Positions 16,944 to 25,564 of a stretch of 64,000 nt of DNA are shown here, in pieces. Every line of letters starts with the position of its first letter. The stretch's first letter is position 1. Below the pieces are notes generated by a model. That model saw only the letters and a list, made by a program, of their open reading frames with translations. It had not been told where the DNA came from and made no database searches. The DNA is taken from contig DASTAW010000040.1 in the NCBI GenBank assembly GCA_035712365.1, positions 62,001 through 126,000 on the forward strand, given 5' to 3'. The position numbers were made by a program, and so were the translations under genes. This DNA comes from Terriglobia bacterium (GTDB taxonomy: Bacteria; Acidobacteriota; Terriglobia; UBA7540).

Positions 16944-17390
16944 ATGTTCGCAATTCTCCTCGCTATCGCGTTGTCGATCAGCGGTCCACAGGCTGATACC
17001 CAGTCGCGCGACGCGCGTGCCATCGCAGCCGCAAAAAACACCAGCGTCCACAGGCTTGATCCATCGTTGCCCGACAAGCCGCTCGAAAAGTGGTTGCAAA
17101 ACGTGGTTGGGCCGCACACCCCCATCGCCTGGGAAGTGAACGACTGCGGCGAGCAGACGGGAAATCCTGAATCGGACAAAGGGCGGGATTTCCCGATATG
17201 CGTCGAGGCGCAGGTTACTCTTCCGCAAAAACACACGTTGTCCGTCTCCGTAAGCGTGGGCACGCTCAACACTGGAGTCCGCGCCAGCGCAGCGGGTCTG
17301 GCCTATGCGGTGATCGTAGGACCAGATGGCTCGGCCAGATCAATCAGAACGCTGTCGCAGGTGCCTGAAGCAATCAAGGCGGCTCCATAG
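16944..17390 (+). CDS. secreted hypothetical protein, 148 aa
   Basis: ATG at 16944 has ggaggg 5 bases upstream. Signal peptide at residues 1-17 (FAILLAIALSISG). The mature part has two Cys (EVNDCGEQTG and FPICVEAQV, about residues 68 and 87) that could form a disulfide, and a beta-rich C-terminus (SVSVSVGTLNTGV). No known motif. It may be co-transcribed with the upstream secreted protein, 218 bases away, but no promoter signal decides this. Confidence 0.55.
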   Translation: MFAILLAIALSISGPQADTQSRDARAIAAAKNTSVHRLDPSLPDKPLEKWLQNVVGPHTPIAWEVNDCGEQTGNPESDKGRDFPICVEAQVTLPQKHTLSVSVSVGTLNTGVRASAAGLAYAVIVGPDGSARSIRTLSQVPEAIKAAP

Positions 17391-17413
17391 AAGGTGGTGA
17401 CTCCGTCCGATAC

Positions 17414-17474
17414 GTGGCACGGGCGTCCTCGCCCGTGTTGCGGCAAAAAGGCACGGCCAAGATGGCCGTGCCAC
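17414..17474. repeat. Palindromic REP-like element (GTGGCAC family)
   Basis: gtggcacgggcgtcctcgcc … ggcacggccaagatggccgt with gtgccac at the right edge. Confidence 0.75.
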
Positions 17475-17630
17475 AGCATAGGTGCAAAACTGAGGCACCA
17501 CCCTCAGCCGAAAAAATTGATTTCAATCTGACGACGGTGTATCTTACGCGCTGGAGATTCAACTTTAATCTTTCGGGGTGCAAACCATCGCATCCTTTGG
17601 CAGCCGGGAGAACGGCTGAGGAGGAAATCT

Positions 17631-18656
17631 ATGGCATCAACACCGCAGGCGGCTGGACAGCCGAATCCTGGGCTGGTCTTTGAAACTCTGAACGCCCATC
17701 AACGCTCGGCGGCGCTCTGCGCGGCTATCGAACTGGACCTGTTCCGCGCCATCGGCGAGGGTCCGGGTGACGTCGCGTCCCTGGCCCGGCAATGTTCGGC
17801 ATCCGAGCGCGGCATTCGTATCCTGTGCGATTATCTGACGATCATAGACCTCCTGAGCAAGGATGACGGCCGCTATCATCACACGCCCACCAGCGCAGTG
17901 TTTCTCGATCCGCGATCTCCCTCGTGCATCGCCTCGACGGCGCGCTTTCTGGGAAATCCCACTATGCGCGAACCCTACCAGCATCTCGCCGAGATTGTTC
18001 GGACAGGCACGACGGTGCTTCCCGGGCAAGGCTCGGTCGATCCGGAAAACCCCATCTGGGTGGAATTCGCCCAGAGTATGGCCCCCATGATGGCTCCTAT
18101 GGCCGGGCCGCTCGGGACCATTGCAATGGCTGGCCACAGCGGCCCCGCAAAGGTGCTCGACATCGCCGCCGGCCATGGCCTCTTCGGCATCGAGGTCGCA
18201 AGGCAGAATCCGCAGGCGCAGATTGTGGCGGTTGACTGGCCAGCGGTGCTGGAAGTGGCGCATGCCAATGCACAGAAAGCGGGCGTGGCCGATCGCTACA
18301 CCAAGCTGCCCGGCAGCGCCTTCGAAGTGGATTACGGCGGCCCGTATGATGCTGTCCTGCTCACCAACTTCCTGCACCACTTTGATCCCCCCACCAACGT
18401 CGGACTGCTGAAAAAGGTCCACGCGGCGCTGAAGTCCGGCGGGCGCGCGGCAACGCTTGAATTCGTGCCCAACGAAGACCGTATAACGCCGTCCATCCCT
18501 GCCAGTTTCAGCATGGTGATGCTGGCCGGCACGCCTTCGGGCGACGCCTACACCTTCCGCCAGCTCGAGTCGATGTACTGCGAAGCCGGTTTCGGCGATG
18601 TCAGTTCGCATCCCATTCCTCAGTCACCCCAAATGGTGGTGGTCGGACGCAAGTGA
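17631..18656 (+). CDS. SAM-dependent O-methyltransferase
   Basis: 341 residues with ggagg 6 bases before the ATG. An N-terminal winged-helix dimerisation region (about 15-110: LNAHQRSAALCAAIELDLFR, GIRILCDYLTIIDLL) is followed by a class I methyltransferase fold with motif I VLDIAAGHGLFGIEVA (about 181-196), acidic motif II VAVDWPAVLE, and LTNFLHHFDPP. This layout is that of plant-type/acetylserotonin (AdoMet_MTase_2) O-methyltransferases acting on small aromatic or polyketide substrates. No biosynthetic cluster surrounds it, so the substrate is open. A clear terminator follows at 18706-18750. Confidence 0.85.
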   Translation: MASTPQAAGQPNPGLVFETLNAHQRSAALCAAIELDLFRAIGEGPGDVASLARQCSASERGIRILCDYLTIIDLLSKDDGRYHHTPTSAVFLDPRSPSCIASTARFLGNPTMREPYQHLAEIVRTGTTVLPGQGSVDPENPIWVEFAQSMAPMMAPMAGPLGTIAMAGHSGPAKVLDIAAGHGLFGIEVARQNPQAQIVAVDWPAVLEVAHANAQKAGVADRYTKLPGSAFEVDYGGPYDAVLLTNFLHHFDPPTNVGLLKKVHAALKSGGRAATLEFVPNEDRITPSIPASFSMVMLAGTPSGDAYTFRQLESMYCEAGFGDVSSHPIPQSPQMVVVGRK

Positions 18657-18705
18657 GGTAAGGCATGCCAACAGCGTAAGAGAGCCATCAGCCTTCTGCA
18701 TGGCA

Positions 18706-18750
18706 TAAGGGCCCGGTGCATTACGAGGCGCACCGGGCCTTTTACTTTTG
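18706..18750 (+). terminator. Intrinsic terminator after the methyltransferase gene
   Basis: A 10-bp GC-rich stem (ggcccggtgc / gcaccgggcc, arms 18710-18719 and 18730-18739) followed by ttttactttt. About 50 bases past the stop codon. Confidence 0.85.
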
Positions 18751-18792
18751 CGCCGAGGTGTCTGAAAGAGCAAATGCGAGTTTATCTCGCCA

Positions 18793-18816
18793 CGTCGCGG
18801 CGTGAAGCCGCCGCTA
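18793..18816. repeat. Short palindrome (GCGGCGTGAAGCCGCCGCTAC type)
   Basis: gcggcgtgaagccgc followed by cgctac; relative of the element at 53517-53540 (cggcggctttacgccg). Confidence 0.55.
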
Positions 18817-18920
18817 CACCGATTCCAAACGCGCCGCCCAGCCTTGCGGCTTTTCGAACGGATATGTTAACTTCAATAGGTTCAAGGCATCGCAGGATTT
18901 CAGGCTGATTGGTCGGGTCT

Positions 18921-19448
18921 ATGATAACAAGTTACCAGGGCATTTTTCCTCGCGTCGCGGAATCGGCGTTTGTTGCCGCGAGCGCCGACCTCATCGGCGA
19001 GGTCGAGATTGCTGAAGACGCCAGCATCTGGTACCAGGCGGTCCTGCGCGGAGACATCGGCCCCATCCGCGTCGGAAGGCACACCAACATTCAGGACGGC
19101 TCCGTGCTGCACAGCATCACGGGGGTGCCCGTGGAGGTAGGCAACTGGGTGACAGTGGGGCACCGCGCAATTCTGCACGGCTGTACGGTCGAGGACCGTT
19201 GCCTGATCGGCATGGGCGCCATTGTGCTGAACAGGGCCCGCGTGGGAGCAGGTTCGATCGTAGCGGCGGGGGCGTTGGTGCTGGAAGATACGGTGATTCC
19301 GCCGGGCAGCCTCTACGTGGGCGTACCTGCCAAGCTGCGGCGAAAGCTCACCGAGCGCGACCAGGCGTTCATCGACGCCCACAGCAGCAATTACCTGAAG
19401 TACAAAGATATTTACCTGGCCGAAAACGGCAGCAAGCGCGCTTCCTGA
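18921..19448 (+). CDS. gamma carbonic anhydrase-like hexapeptide-repeat protein
   Basis: Start at ATG 18921 (an in-frame TTG at 18909 is possible), 175 residues. The left-handed beta-helix of hexapeptide repeats runs through most of the protein (ADLIGEVEIAEDASIWYQAV, LRGDIGPIRVG, NIQDGSVLHS). Metal-binding His candidates are in SVLHS, GHRAILHG and the family-typical spacing between them. The C-terminal helix is VPAKLRRKLTERDQ. YrdA/PaaY-type proteins bind zinc or iron; only some hydrate CO2. It leads a plus-strand run with hisS, aspS, mutL and cmk, but a shared transcript is not shown. Confidence 0.88.
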   Translation: MITSYQGIFPRVAESAFVAASADLIGEVEIAEDASIWYQAVLRGDIGPIRVGRHTNIQDGSVLHSITGVPVEVGNWVTVGHRAILHGCTVEDRCLIGMGAIVLNRARVGAGSIVAAGALVLEDTVIPPGSLYVGVPAKLRRKLTERDQAFIDAHSSNYLKYKDIYLAENGSKRAS

Positions 19449-19516
19449 CCGCTGCAACAGCAGGCCTGGGAGAACGCGGACGGTCCCGCCCCGGCGGAAT
19501 CGGAAATCAAATCAAC

Positions 19517-20833
19517 GTGTCAAAAAAGAACGAACCTATCCAATCCGTCAAAGGTACGCGCGACTTGCTGCCTGTCGAAACGCCCCTGTGGCAGCGCGTG
19601 GAAGATGAAGCTCGAAAAGTTTTTGAGGTTTACAACTTCCGCGAAATCCGCACGCCCGTGCTGGAACAGACGGCGCTGTTCGCGCGCAGCGTGGGATCGG
19701 ACACCGACATCGTGACCAAAGAGATGTACACGTTCGATGACCGCGATAGCGGCTCGCTGACTCTGCGCCCGGAGGCCACGGCCTCTGTCGTGCGCGCTTA
19801 CATCGAGCACAGTCTTTATAACGAGCCCGGCATCCAGAAGCTTTATTACTTCGGTCCCATGTTCCGCCGCGAAAAGCCGCAGAAGGGGCGTTATCGGCAG
19901 TTTTACCAGATTGGCGCGGAGGTGCTGGGCTCTGACCATCCGGCCATCGACGCGGAAGTGCTGGAGATGCTGGTGCTGCTGCTCGAACGTCTGGGACTGA
20001 AAGAATTCAGGCTGCTGGTGAACTCGGTGGGCTGCCCCAGGTGCCGGCCCGAATACCTGAAGGTCCTGCGCAAGGCGCTCGATGAAGTGAAGGCCCGCCT
20101 GTGTGAGGATTGCCAGCGGCGCGCCACCACCAATCCCCTGCGCGTCCTCGACTGCAAGGTTGAGGCCGACCAGCCCATCATCGAGGGATTGCCGAAAATC
20201 ATCGACCACCTGTGCCCGGAATGCCGGCAGCATTTTGATTCCGTGACCATGGATTTGAAACAGCGCGGCGTCGCCTTCGAGATCGTGCCGCGTCTCGTGC
20301 GCGGGCTCGACTATTACACGCGGACGACGTTTGAGATCACCAGCGGCCTGCTGGGCGCGCAGAATGCGCTGCTGGGCGGCGGGCGCTATGACGGCCTCTC
20401 TGAAATGCTGGGCGGGCCGCCGGCGCCGGGCTTCGGGTTCGCCATTGGACAGGACCGCCTGGTGCTGGCCGTGGAAGCGTCGGCCTCGGTGACACCTGCT
20501 CAGCCGCTTGCAGTCTATGTCGCCTGGATGGGCGAGGGCGCCCGCCACGAGGCCACGCTGCTGGCCAGCGGACTGCGCCGCCAGGGCATTGGGACGGAAA
20601 TCAGTTATCAGTCCGTCAAGCTGAAAAAGGCGATGGGAGCCGCCAGCAGGCTCCAGGCACGGTACGCCATCATCATCGGCGAAGAAGAGGTTGCGAGCGG
20701 AAATTATCAGGTGAAAGACATGGCCACCGGCGAACAGCGGAGCGTCAGCGCCGGAGAAATCGCCGGCTTCCTGAAAGAAAAGCTGCGCGAGCCGCGGCTG
20801 GCTCCGCAAGACGGGGTGGCCGGGCAAAAATGA
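19517..20833 (+). CDS. hisS: histidyl-tRNA synthetase
   Basis: The GTG at 19517 (MSKKNEPIQSVKGTRDLLP) gives 438 residues, the normal size; the upstream part of the open frame overlaps the preceding gene in another frame and is not coding. Class II motifs: GTRDLLP; motif 2 FRREKPQKGRYRQFYQIG; the HisRS signature RGLDYYTRTTFEI; and motif 3 GGGRYDGL…GFGFAIGQDR. The C-terminal anticodon-binding domain starts near residue 330. It attaches histidine to tRNA-His in the cytoplasm. The stop overlaps the aspS start by 4 bases (ATGA), so the two are coupled. Confidence 0.96.
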   Translation: MSKKNEPIQSVKGTRDLLPVETPLWQRVEDEARKVFEVYNFREIRTPVLEQTALFARSVGSDTDIVTKEMYTFDDRDSGSLTLRPEATASVVRAYIEHSLYNEPGIQKLYYFGPMFRREKPQKGRYRQFYQIGAEVLGSDHPAIDAEVLEMLVLLLERLGLKEFRLLVNSVGCPRCRPEYLKVLRKALDEVKARLCEDCQRRATTNPLRVLDCKVEADQPIIEGLPKIIDHLCPECRQHFDSVTMDLKQRGVAFEIVPRLVRGLDYYTRTTFEITSGLLGAQNALLGGGRYDGLSEMLGGPPAPGFGFAIGQDRLVLAVEASASVTPAQPLAVYVAWMGEGARHEATLLASGLRRQGIGTEISYQSVKLKKAMGAASRLQARYAIIIGEEEVASGNYQVKDMATGEQRSVSAGEIAGFLKEKLREPRLAPQDGVAGQK

Positions 20834-22674
20834 TGGAAAGGCAAGGGACGACTTTGGCACTCGACTTACTTGGCGACCTTCGGAGGACGCACCATTGCGG
20901 CGAATTGCGAAAGGCCAACGCCGGCCAGCAGGTTTTTCTGGCAGGATGGGTGGCGCGCCGGCGCGACCTGGGAAACCTGATTTTTCTCGATCTGCGCGAC
21001 CACACCGGCGTAGTGCAGGTGGTAGTGAACGCGGAGTCGAGCCCCGAAGCCCACGCCAAGTCAGAGCAGGTTCGGAACGAGTACGTGGTGGGCGTCGAGG
21101 GCGAGGTCGTGCTGCGCGCGCCGGACACCGTGAATAGCCAGATTGCGACGGGAGAGGTGGAGGTAAAGACGGCCCGGCTGCTGCTGTTGAATGAAGCCAA
21201 GACTCCTCCCTTCCCCATTGAAGATGAAACGCGCACGGCCGAGGACACACGCCTGCGTTACCGCTATCTCGACCTGCGCCGCGCCCGCATGCAGCGCAAC
21301 ATCCGTCTGCGCCACCAGGTGTGCCTGGAAACGCGCAAGCACATGGGCGACCACGGCTTCATCGAAATCGAAACTCCCTTCATGACGCGGTCAACGCCCG
21401 AAGGCGCCCGCGATTATCTGGTGCCCAGCCGCGTCCGGCAGGGGCATTTCTACGCCCTGCCGCAGTCGCCGCAACTCTTTAAGCAGTTGCTGATGATCGC
21501 CGGCTTCGACCGCTATTTCCAGATTGTTCGCTGCTTCCGCGATGAGGACCTGCGCGCCGATCGCCAGCCGGAATTTACTCAGATCGACGTGGAGATGGCC
21601 TTTCCGACGCGCGAGGAGCTTTTTGAAATCATCGAAGGCCTGATGCAGAAGCTGCTGGCGCTGGTGGACGTCAGGGTGGAACTTCCCTTCGCGCGATTGA
21701 GCTACGACACGGCGATGGAGAAGTACGGCTCCGACAAGCCCGACCTGCGCTTCGGCCTGGAATGGAAACGACTGGAACTTTCCGGATTCCCGCGAAGCGG
21801 GATGAACGCGGTGAAAGGTTTTCAGGTGGCGAAGGCGCTGCGCGTCCCCGGCGCCGCCCTGCACCAGACGGTACAGGGCGCCGCGGCAAAAATTTCGCGC
21901 AGCCAGTTTGACCGCTACCAGGACACGTTGAAACAATTGGGCGCCGCGAACTCGGCGTATCTCACGGTCACCGAGGCGGGCGTCCAGTCACGGATGAAAA
22001 ACGTGCTGGGCGACGACGGGCTCGCAGCCATCGTGGCAGCAACGGAAGCGCAGGCGGGCGACCTGGTGATACTGCTGGGAGCCGAATCGGACTCGATTGA
22101 AAACCTGCGGGGACTCAGCCAGGCGTCGGGCTGGCTGCGCCTCGAACTCGCCAGCAGGTTTGAGCTGATCAAGCCCGGCCTCTGGAGCTTTGCCTGGATT
22201 GTCGATTTCCCCATGTTCGACTACGACGTGAAGGAGAAGCGATATGCGGCCATGCACCACCCGTTCACTTCGCCGCGGGAGGAAGACCTGGACAAGCTCG
22301 AATCAGACCCCTCCGGCGTCAAGGCGCTTGCCTACGACCTGGTGCTGAACGGGCAGGAGATCGGCGGCGGCTCGATTCGTATGCACAGGCCCGACATCCA
22401 GAAGCGCGTTTTCAGAGTTCTGGGTCTGAGCGACGAAAAGGCGCGCGAGCGGTTCGGGTTCTTTATGGATGCGCTTGAATACGGAGCGCCGCCCCACGGC
22501 GGCATCGCGCTGGGTGTTGACCGCATCACCGCGCTGCTGGCCGGCGAATCGAGCATCCGGGAAGTGATCGCATTCCCCAAGACCGCCAGCGCCACCGACC
22601 TGATGTGCGACGCTCCCGCAGCCGTCGATCCGGAACAGCTCGCCGAGCTGGGGCTGAAGATCATGAAGTCGTAA
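20830..22674 (+). CDS. aspS: aspartyl-tRNA synthetase (bacterial type)
   Basis: 614 residues. N-terminal OB-fold anticodon domain (about 25-130: VFLAGWVARRRDLGNLIFLD). Class II catalytic core with YLVPSRVRQGHFYALPQSPQ, motif 2 FQIVRCFRDEDLRADRQPEF, a bacterial GAD insertion domain at about 310-440, and motif 3 GAPPHGGIALGVDRI. Start overlaps hisS. Slightly longer than E. coli AspRS (590). Without a check for asnS or gatCAB elsewhere in the genome, it cannot be told whether it is discriminating or also charges tRNA-Asn. Confidence 0.96.
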   Translation: MMERQGTTLALDLLGDLRRTHHCGELRKANAGQQVFLAGWVARRRDLGNLIFLDLRDHTGVVQVVVNAESSPEAHAKSEQVRNEYVVGVEGEVVLRAPDTVNSQIATGEVEVKTARLLLLNEAKTPPFPIEDETRTAEDTRLRYRYLDLRRARMQRNIRLRHQVCLETRKHMGDHGFIEIETPFMTRSTPEGARDYLVPSRVRQGHFYALPQSPQLFKQLLMIAGFDRYFQIVRCFRDEDLRADRQPEFTQIDVEMAFPTREELFEIIEGLMQKLLALVDVRVELPFARLSYDTAMEKYGSDKPDLRFGLEWKRLELSGFPRSGMNAVKGFQVAKALRVPGAALHQTVQGAAAKISRSQFDRYQDTLKQLGAANSAYLTVTEAGVQSRMKNVLGDDGLAAIVAATEAQAGDLVILLGAESDSIENLRGLSQASGWLRLELASRFELIKPGLWSFAWIVDFPMFDYDVKEKRYAAMHHPFTSPREEDLDKLESDPSGVKALAYDLVLNGQEIGGGSIRMHRPDIQKRVFRVLGLSDEKARERFGFFMDALEYGAPPHGGIALGVDRITALLAGESSIREVIAFPKTASATDLMCDAPAAVDPEQLAELGLKIMKS

Positions 22675-22731
22675 GCTGGGAACTTCAGGGGCTGAAGCTC
22701 CTGAAACAAACTCAAACTACCGTTAATCTCC

Positions 22732-24681
22732 ATGTCTCTAATTCGCATCCTTCCAGAGGCCGTCGCCAACAAGATCGCCGCCGGTGAAGTGGTCGAGCGG
22801 CCGGGTTCGGTGGCAAAGGAGCTGGTTGAGAACTCGATTGACGCCGGGGCAAACGCCGTGGAAGTTCGCGTGGAGAGCGGCGGCAAGCGCCTGCTACGGG
22901 TGGTGGACGACGGCTGCGGCATGACGCGCGATGACGCCATGCTGGCGTTCGAGCGCCACGCCACCAGCAAGATCAAAACCGCCGAAGACCTGGATGAGAT
23001 CGCCACGCTGGGATTTCGCGGCGAGGCCCTGCCATCCATCGCCGCCGTCTCGCGCCTCACGCTTGAGACTCGCCACGCCTCGGAAGAATCGGGCACGCGA
23101 ATGGAATTCGCAGGCGGCAAGCTGCATGACGTGAAAGAGATCGCCCGGCCCTGCGGGACCGCCCTTGACGTTCAAAGCCTGTTCTATAATGTTCCGGCGC
23201 GCCGCAAATTCCTGCGCTCGGAGTCCACTGAGCTGGGCCATATCGCCTCCATGGTGACGCACTACGCGCTGGCGCATCCCGAGAAGGCATTTCGCCTGGA
23301 ATCGGTATCCAATGAAATCCTGAAGGTCTCTCCGGTCGGAAGTCACCGCGAGCGTATCTACCAGGTGATGGGCGGGCAGCAGCTTGAACAACTGGTGGAA
23401 TTCGGCCCGGTGGAGCGTCCGCTGCTTTCTGCCGCCGCCGGCCTGAACCTTGAGGAGGAGACGGAAGCGAATGCTGAAGCAGAGGCGACGCCGATATTCA
23501 AAATTTCCGGCTTTGTCTCGCGCCCGGAAGTCCACAAGCTGAACCGGAACCAGATTTACTTCTTCGTCAGCCGGCGGCTGATCCGCGACCGCCTGGTGCT
23601 GCACGCGCTCAACGAGGCTTACCGCAACATTTTGCCGGCCGGAATCTTCCCCGTGGCGCTGATCTTTCTCGATCTGCCGCCGGGCGAAGTGGATGTGAAC
23701 GTCCACCCCTCGAAGGCGGAGGTGCGCTTCCGCCACTCGTCTTTTGTTCACGACCTGATTCGTGACACCGTGCTCCAGGCGCTGATGGCTTCGCGGCCTG
23801 TGGCGGCATTTCCCATGCCGAAACGCGTGGACACGCGCGATGCATTCCACGGCGGCGGGGAAACCTCAGTTGCGCCAGGGACGCCGCGAGGCTGGGCGCC
23901 GCCGGAAGACGCGGGAGAACCATTCGCTTCGGGCCCGTCCAGAAGCTTTCATCTTTCCGCTCCGCGGCCCGCCCCTTCGCCGGGACATCTGCCGCTCGCG
24001 GAAGCGGCGCTGTCCCTCTACGCTCCGGCGGAGTCCGCTTCCTGCCTGGCAGCCTATTCTGAGCCGGAGCCTTCCGCGCCGGAAAATCGCGCGGGCGAGT
24101 TGCCTTCCGACCTTCTTCCGCTCGGCCAGGTGCAGTCCAGCTTTATCGTCGCCACCAATGCGGAAGGGCTGTGGATCATCGACCAGCACGTGGCCCACGA
24201 GCGCGTTCTGTTTGAACAGCACCTTCACCGTCGCCAGTCGAGTAATGTCGAAGGACAACGGCTGCTGATCCCGATTGTGGCGGACCTGCAGCCGGAGCAG
24301 CTCGTCACCTACGACCGGATCGCCGCGGAATTGACCGCCAATGGCTTCGAAGTGGAACCCTTCGGTCAGGCCAGCGTGGCCGTGAAGGCAGCGCCGGCCG
24401 ACATCCTGGCGGAAGACGTGGAAAAGCTGGTGCGCGAAATTCTGGATGGCGCGGGGCGCGAAGAACGCGCGCTGTCGCTCGACGAACTGCGGCGCAACAT
24501 CGCCGCCACCGTGGCTTGCCACGCGGCGATCAAGGTGAACATGCCGCTCGACCAGGAGAAGATGTCATGGTTGCTGCTGGAGTTGAGCAAAACCGAATGT
24601 CCCATGACCTGCCCGCACGGCAGGCCCATCGTCCTGCGGTACGATATGAAGGAAATCCAGAAGGCGTTTAAGAGAATCTAG
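22732..24681 (+). CDS. mutL: DNA mismatch repair protein MutL
   Basis: 649 residues. GHKL ATPase motifs at the N-terminus: ELVENSIDAGA, VDDGCGM, LGFRGEALPSI. A transducer-like domain extends to about 340, followed by a Pro/Ala/Ser-rich linker (about 365-455). The C-terminal domain carries the endonuclease motif DQHVAHERVLFE (DQHAx2Ex4E class with Val for Ala), ACHAAIKVN and CPHGRPIVLRY, so this MutL should nick DNA itself. That fits a genome without MutH. No mutS in the window. It starts 57 bases after aspS. Confidence 0.95.
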   Translation: MSLIRILPEAVANKIAAGEVVERPGSVAKELVENSIDAGANAVEVRVESGGKRLLRVVDDGCGMTRDDAMLAFERHATSKIKTAEDLDEIATLGFRGEALPSIAAVSRLTLETRHASEESGTRMEFAGGKLHDVKEIARPCGTALDVQSLFYNVPARRKFLRSESTELGHIASMVTHYALAHPEKAFRLESVSNEILKVSPVGSHRERIYQVMGGQQLEQLVEFGPVERPLLSAAAGLNLEEETEANAEAEATPIFKISGFVSRPEVHKLNRNQIYFFVSRRLIRDRLVLHALNEAYRNILPAGIFPVALIFLDLPPGEVDVNVHPSKAEVRFRHSSFVHDLIRDTVLQALMASRPVAAFPMPKRVDTRDAFHGGGETSVAPGTPRGWAPPEDAGEPFASGPSRSFHLSAPRPAPSPGHLPLAEAALSLYAPAESASCLAAYSEPEPSAPENRAGELPSDLLPLGQVQSSFIVATNAEGLWIIDQHVAHERVLFEQHLHRRQSSNVEGQRLLIPIVADLQPEQLVTYDRIAAELTANGFEVEPFGQASVAVKAAPADILAEDVEKLVREILDGAGREERALSLDELRRNIAATVACHAAIKVNMPLDQEKMSWLLLELSKTECPMTCPHGRPIVLRYDMKEIQKAFKRI

Positions 24682-24837
24682 CTGATGCTGTCAGCCGTCA
24701 GCGCGATAGCTGTCAGCTATCAGCCTCCAGCCGCGCCCACGTGCAGATTTGATTGCGCCGATGCTTCAAAGCAGAGCATTACACTGAACGCTGACGGCTG
24801 ATGGCTGACCGCTGACGGCTGAAAACTGATAGCTCAG
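24682..24837. repeat. Clustered GCTGACGGCTGA-type repeats with inverted arms
   Basis: Left arm (24683-24723) contains gtcagccgtcagcg and gctgtcagctatcag; right arm (24784-24837) contains gctgacggctgatggctgac, cgctgacggctga and ctgatagctcag. The arms are complementary in several registers and could form a large stem-loop filling the mutL-cmk gap. Confidence 0.7.
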
Positions 24838-24844
24838 AAGTAAC

Positions 24845-25540
24845 ATGACACAACCTCTCATCATCGCGATTGACGGTCCCGCTGGCGCGGGCAAAAGCAC
24901 GGTGGCCCGGATGCTGGCCCGGCGGCTGGGGCTTATTCACGTGGACAGCGGCGCCACCTATCGTGCCGCGGCGCTCAAGGTGATCGAATCCGGCATCCCG
25001 CTCGAAGATGAAAAAGAGATTGTCCGCGTAGTCAGGGCGACCAAAATCGGGTATATACCGCGCCAGCCCCACGCGCAGGTCCTCCTTGACGGCGCCGATG
25101 TGAGCGCGAAGCTCCGCACCGCTGCGGTGACGCATGCCGCATCAGTTGTCTCGCGCCTGCCCGCCGTTCGCAAAAAACTTGTGGCGGTGCAAAGGTCGCT
25201 GCTGATGCATCCGGGAGTCGTGATGGAGGGCCGCGACATCGGGACGGTGGTCTTTCCCCGCGCTGCCCTCAAAATCTTCCTCAAGGCCGACCCGAAGGAG
25301 CGGGCCCGCAGGAGGGTCCAGCAGGACGGGGAGCAGGGCTGCCGCTCAACCTTGCGAAGCACTCTTGCAGAAATTTCCAGCCGCGATCAGCGGGACGCCG
25401 GAAGACAGGCATCGCCCCTGGCCGTCGCCGATGACGCCGCCATCATCGACACCACGCGCCTTTCAGCCGAAGAAGTTGTTGAACGGATTCTGAAACTTGC
25501 CCGAAAGAAGAAGCTTGTGGCCCCGGAACAGACTGCCTGA
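24845..25540 (+). CDS. cmk: (d)CMP kinase
   Basis: 231 residues. Walker A at residues 9-18 (DGPAGAGKST). CMP-binding segment HVDSGATYRAAALK. The family signature VVMEGRDIGTVVFPRA. LID region KADPKERARRRVQQ and the conserved RDQRDAGRQASPL. It phosphorylates CMP and dCMP to the diphosphates in the cytosol. It converges on rho with only 24 bases between the stops. Confidence 0.95.
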   Translation: MTQPLIIAIDGPAGAGKSTVARMLARRLGLIHVDSGATYRAAALKVIESGIPLEDEKEIVRVVRATKIGYIPRQPHAQVLLDGADVSAKLRTAAVTHAASVVSRLPAVRKKLVAVQRSLLMHPGVVMEGRDIGTVVFPRAALKIFLKADPKERARRRVQQDGEQGCRSTLRSTLAEISSRDQRDAGRQASPLAVADDAAIIDTTRLSAEEVVERILKLARKKKLVAPEQTA

Positions 25541-25564
25541 CGGGACAGAATAGCCGCCGGGCGC

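Noticed and set aside
19199-19516. 5' extension of the hisS frame
   Set aside because: Overlaps the carbonic anhydrase-like gene in another frame; HisRS homology starts after the GTG at 19517.
19520-21250. 576-codon minus-strand open frame opposite hisS and aspS
   Set aside because: Antisense shadow across two firm tRNA synthetase genes; no family features.
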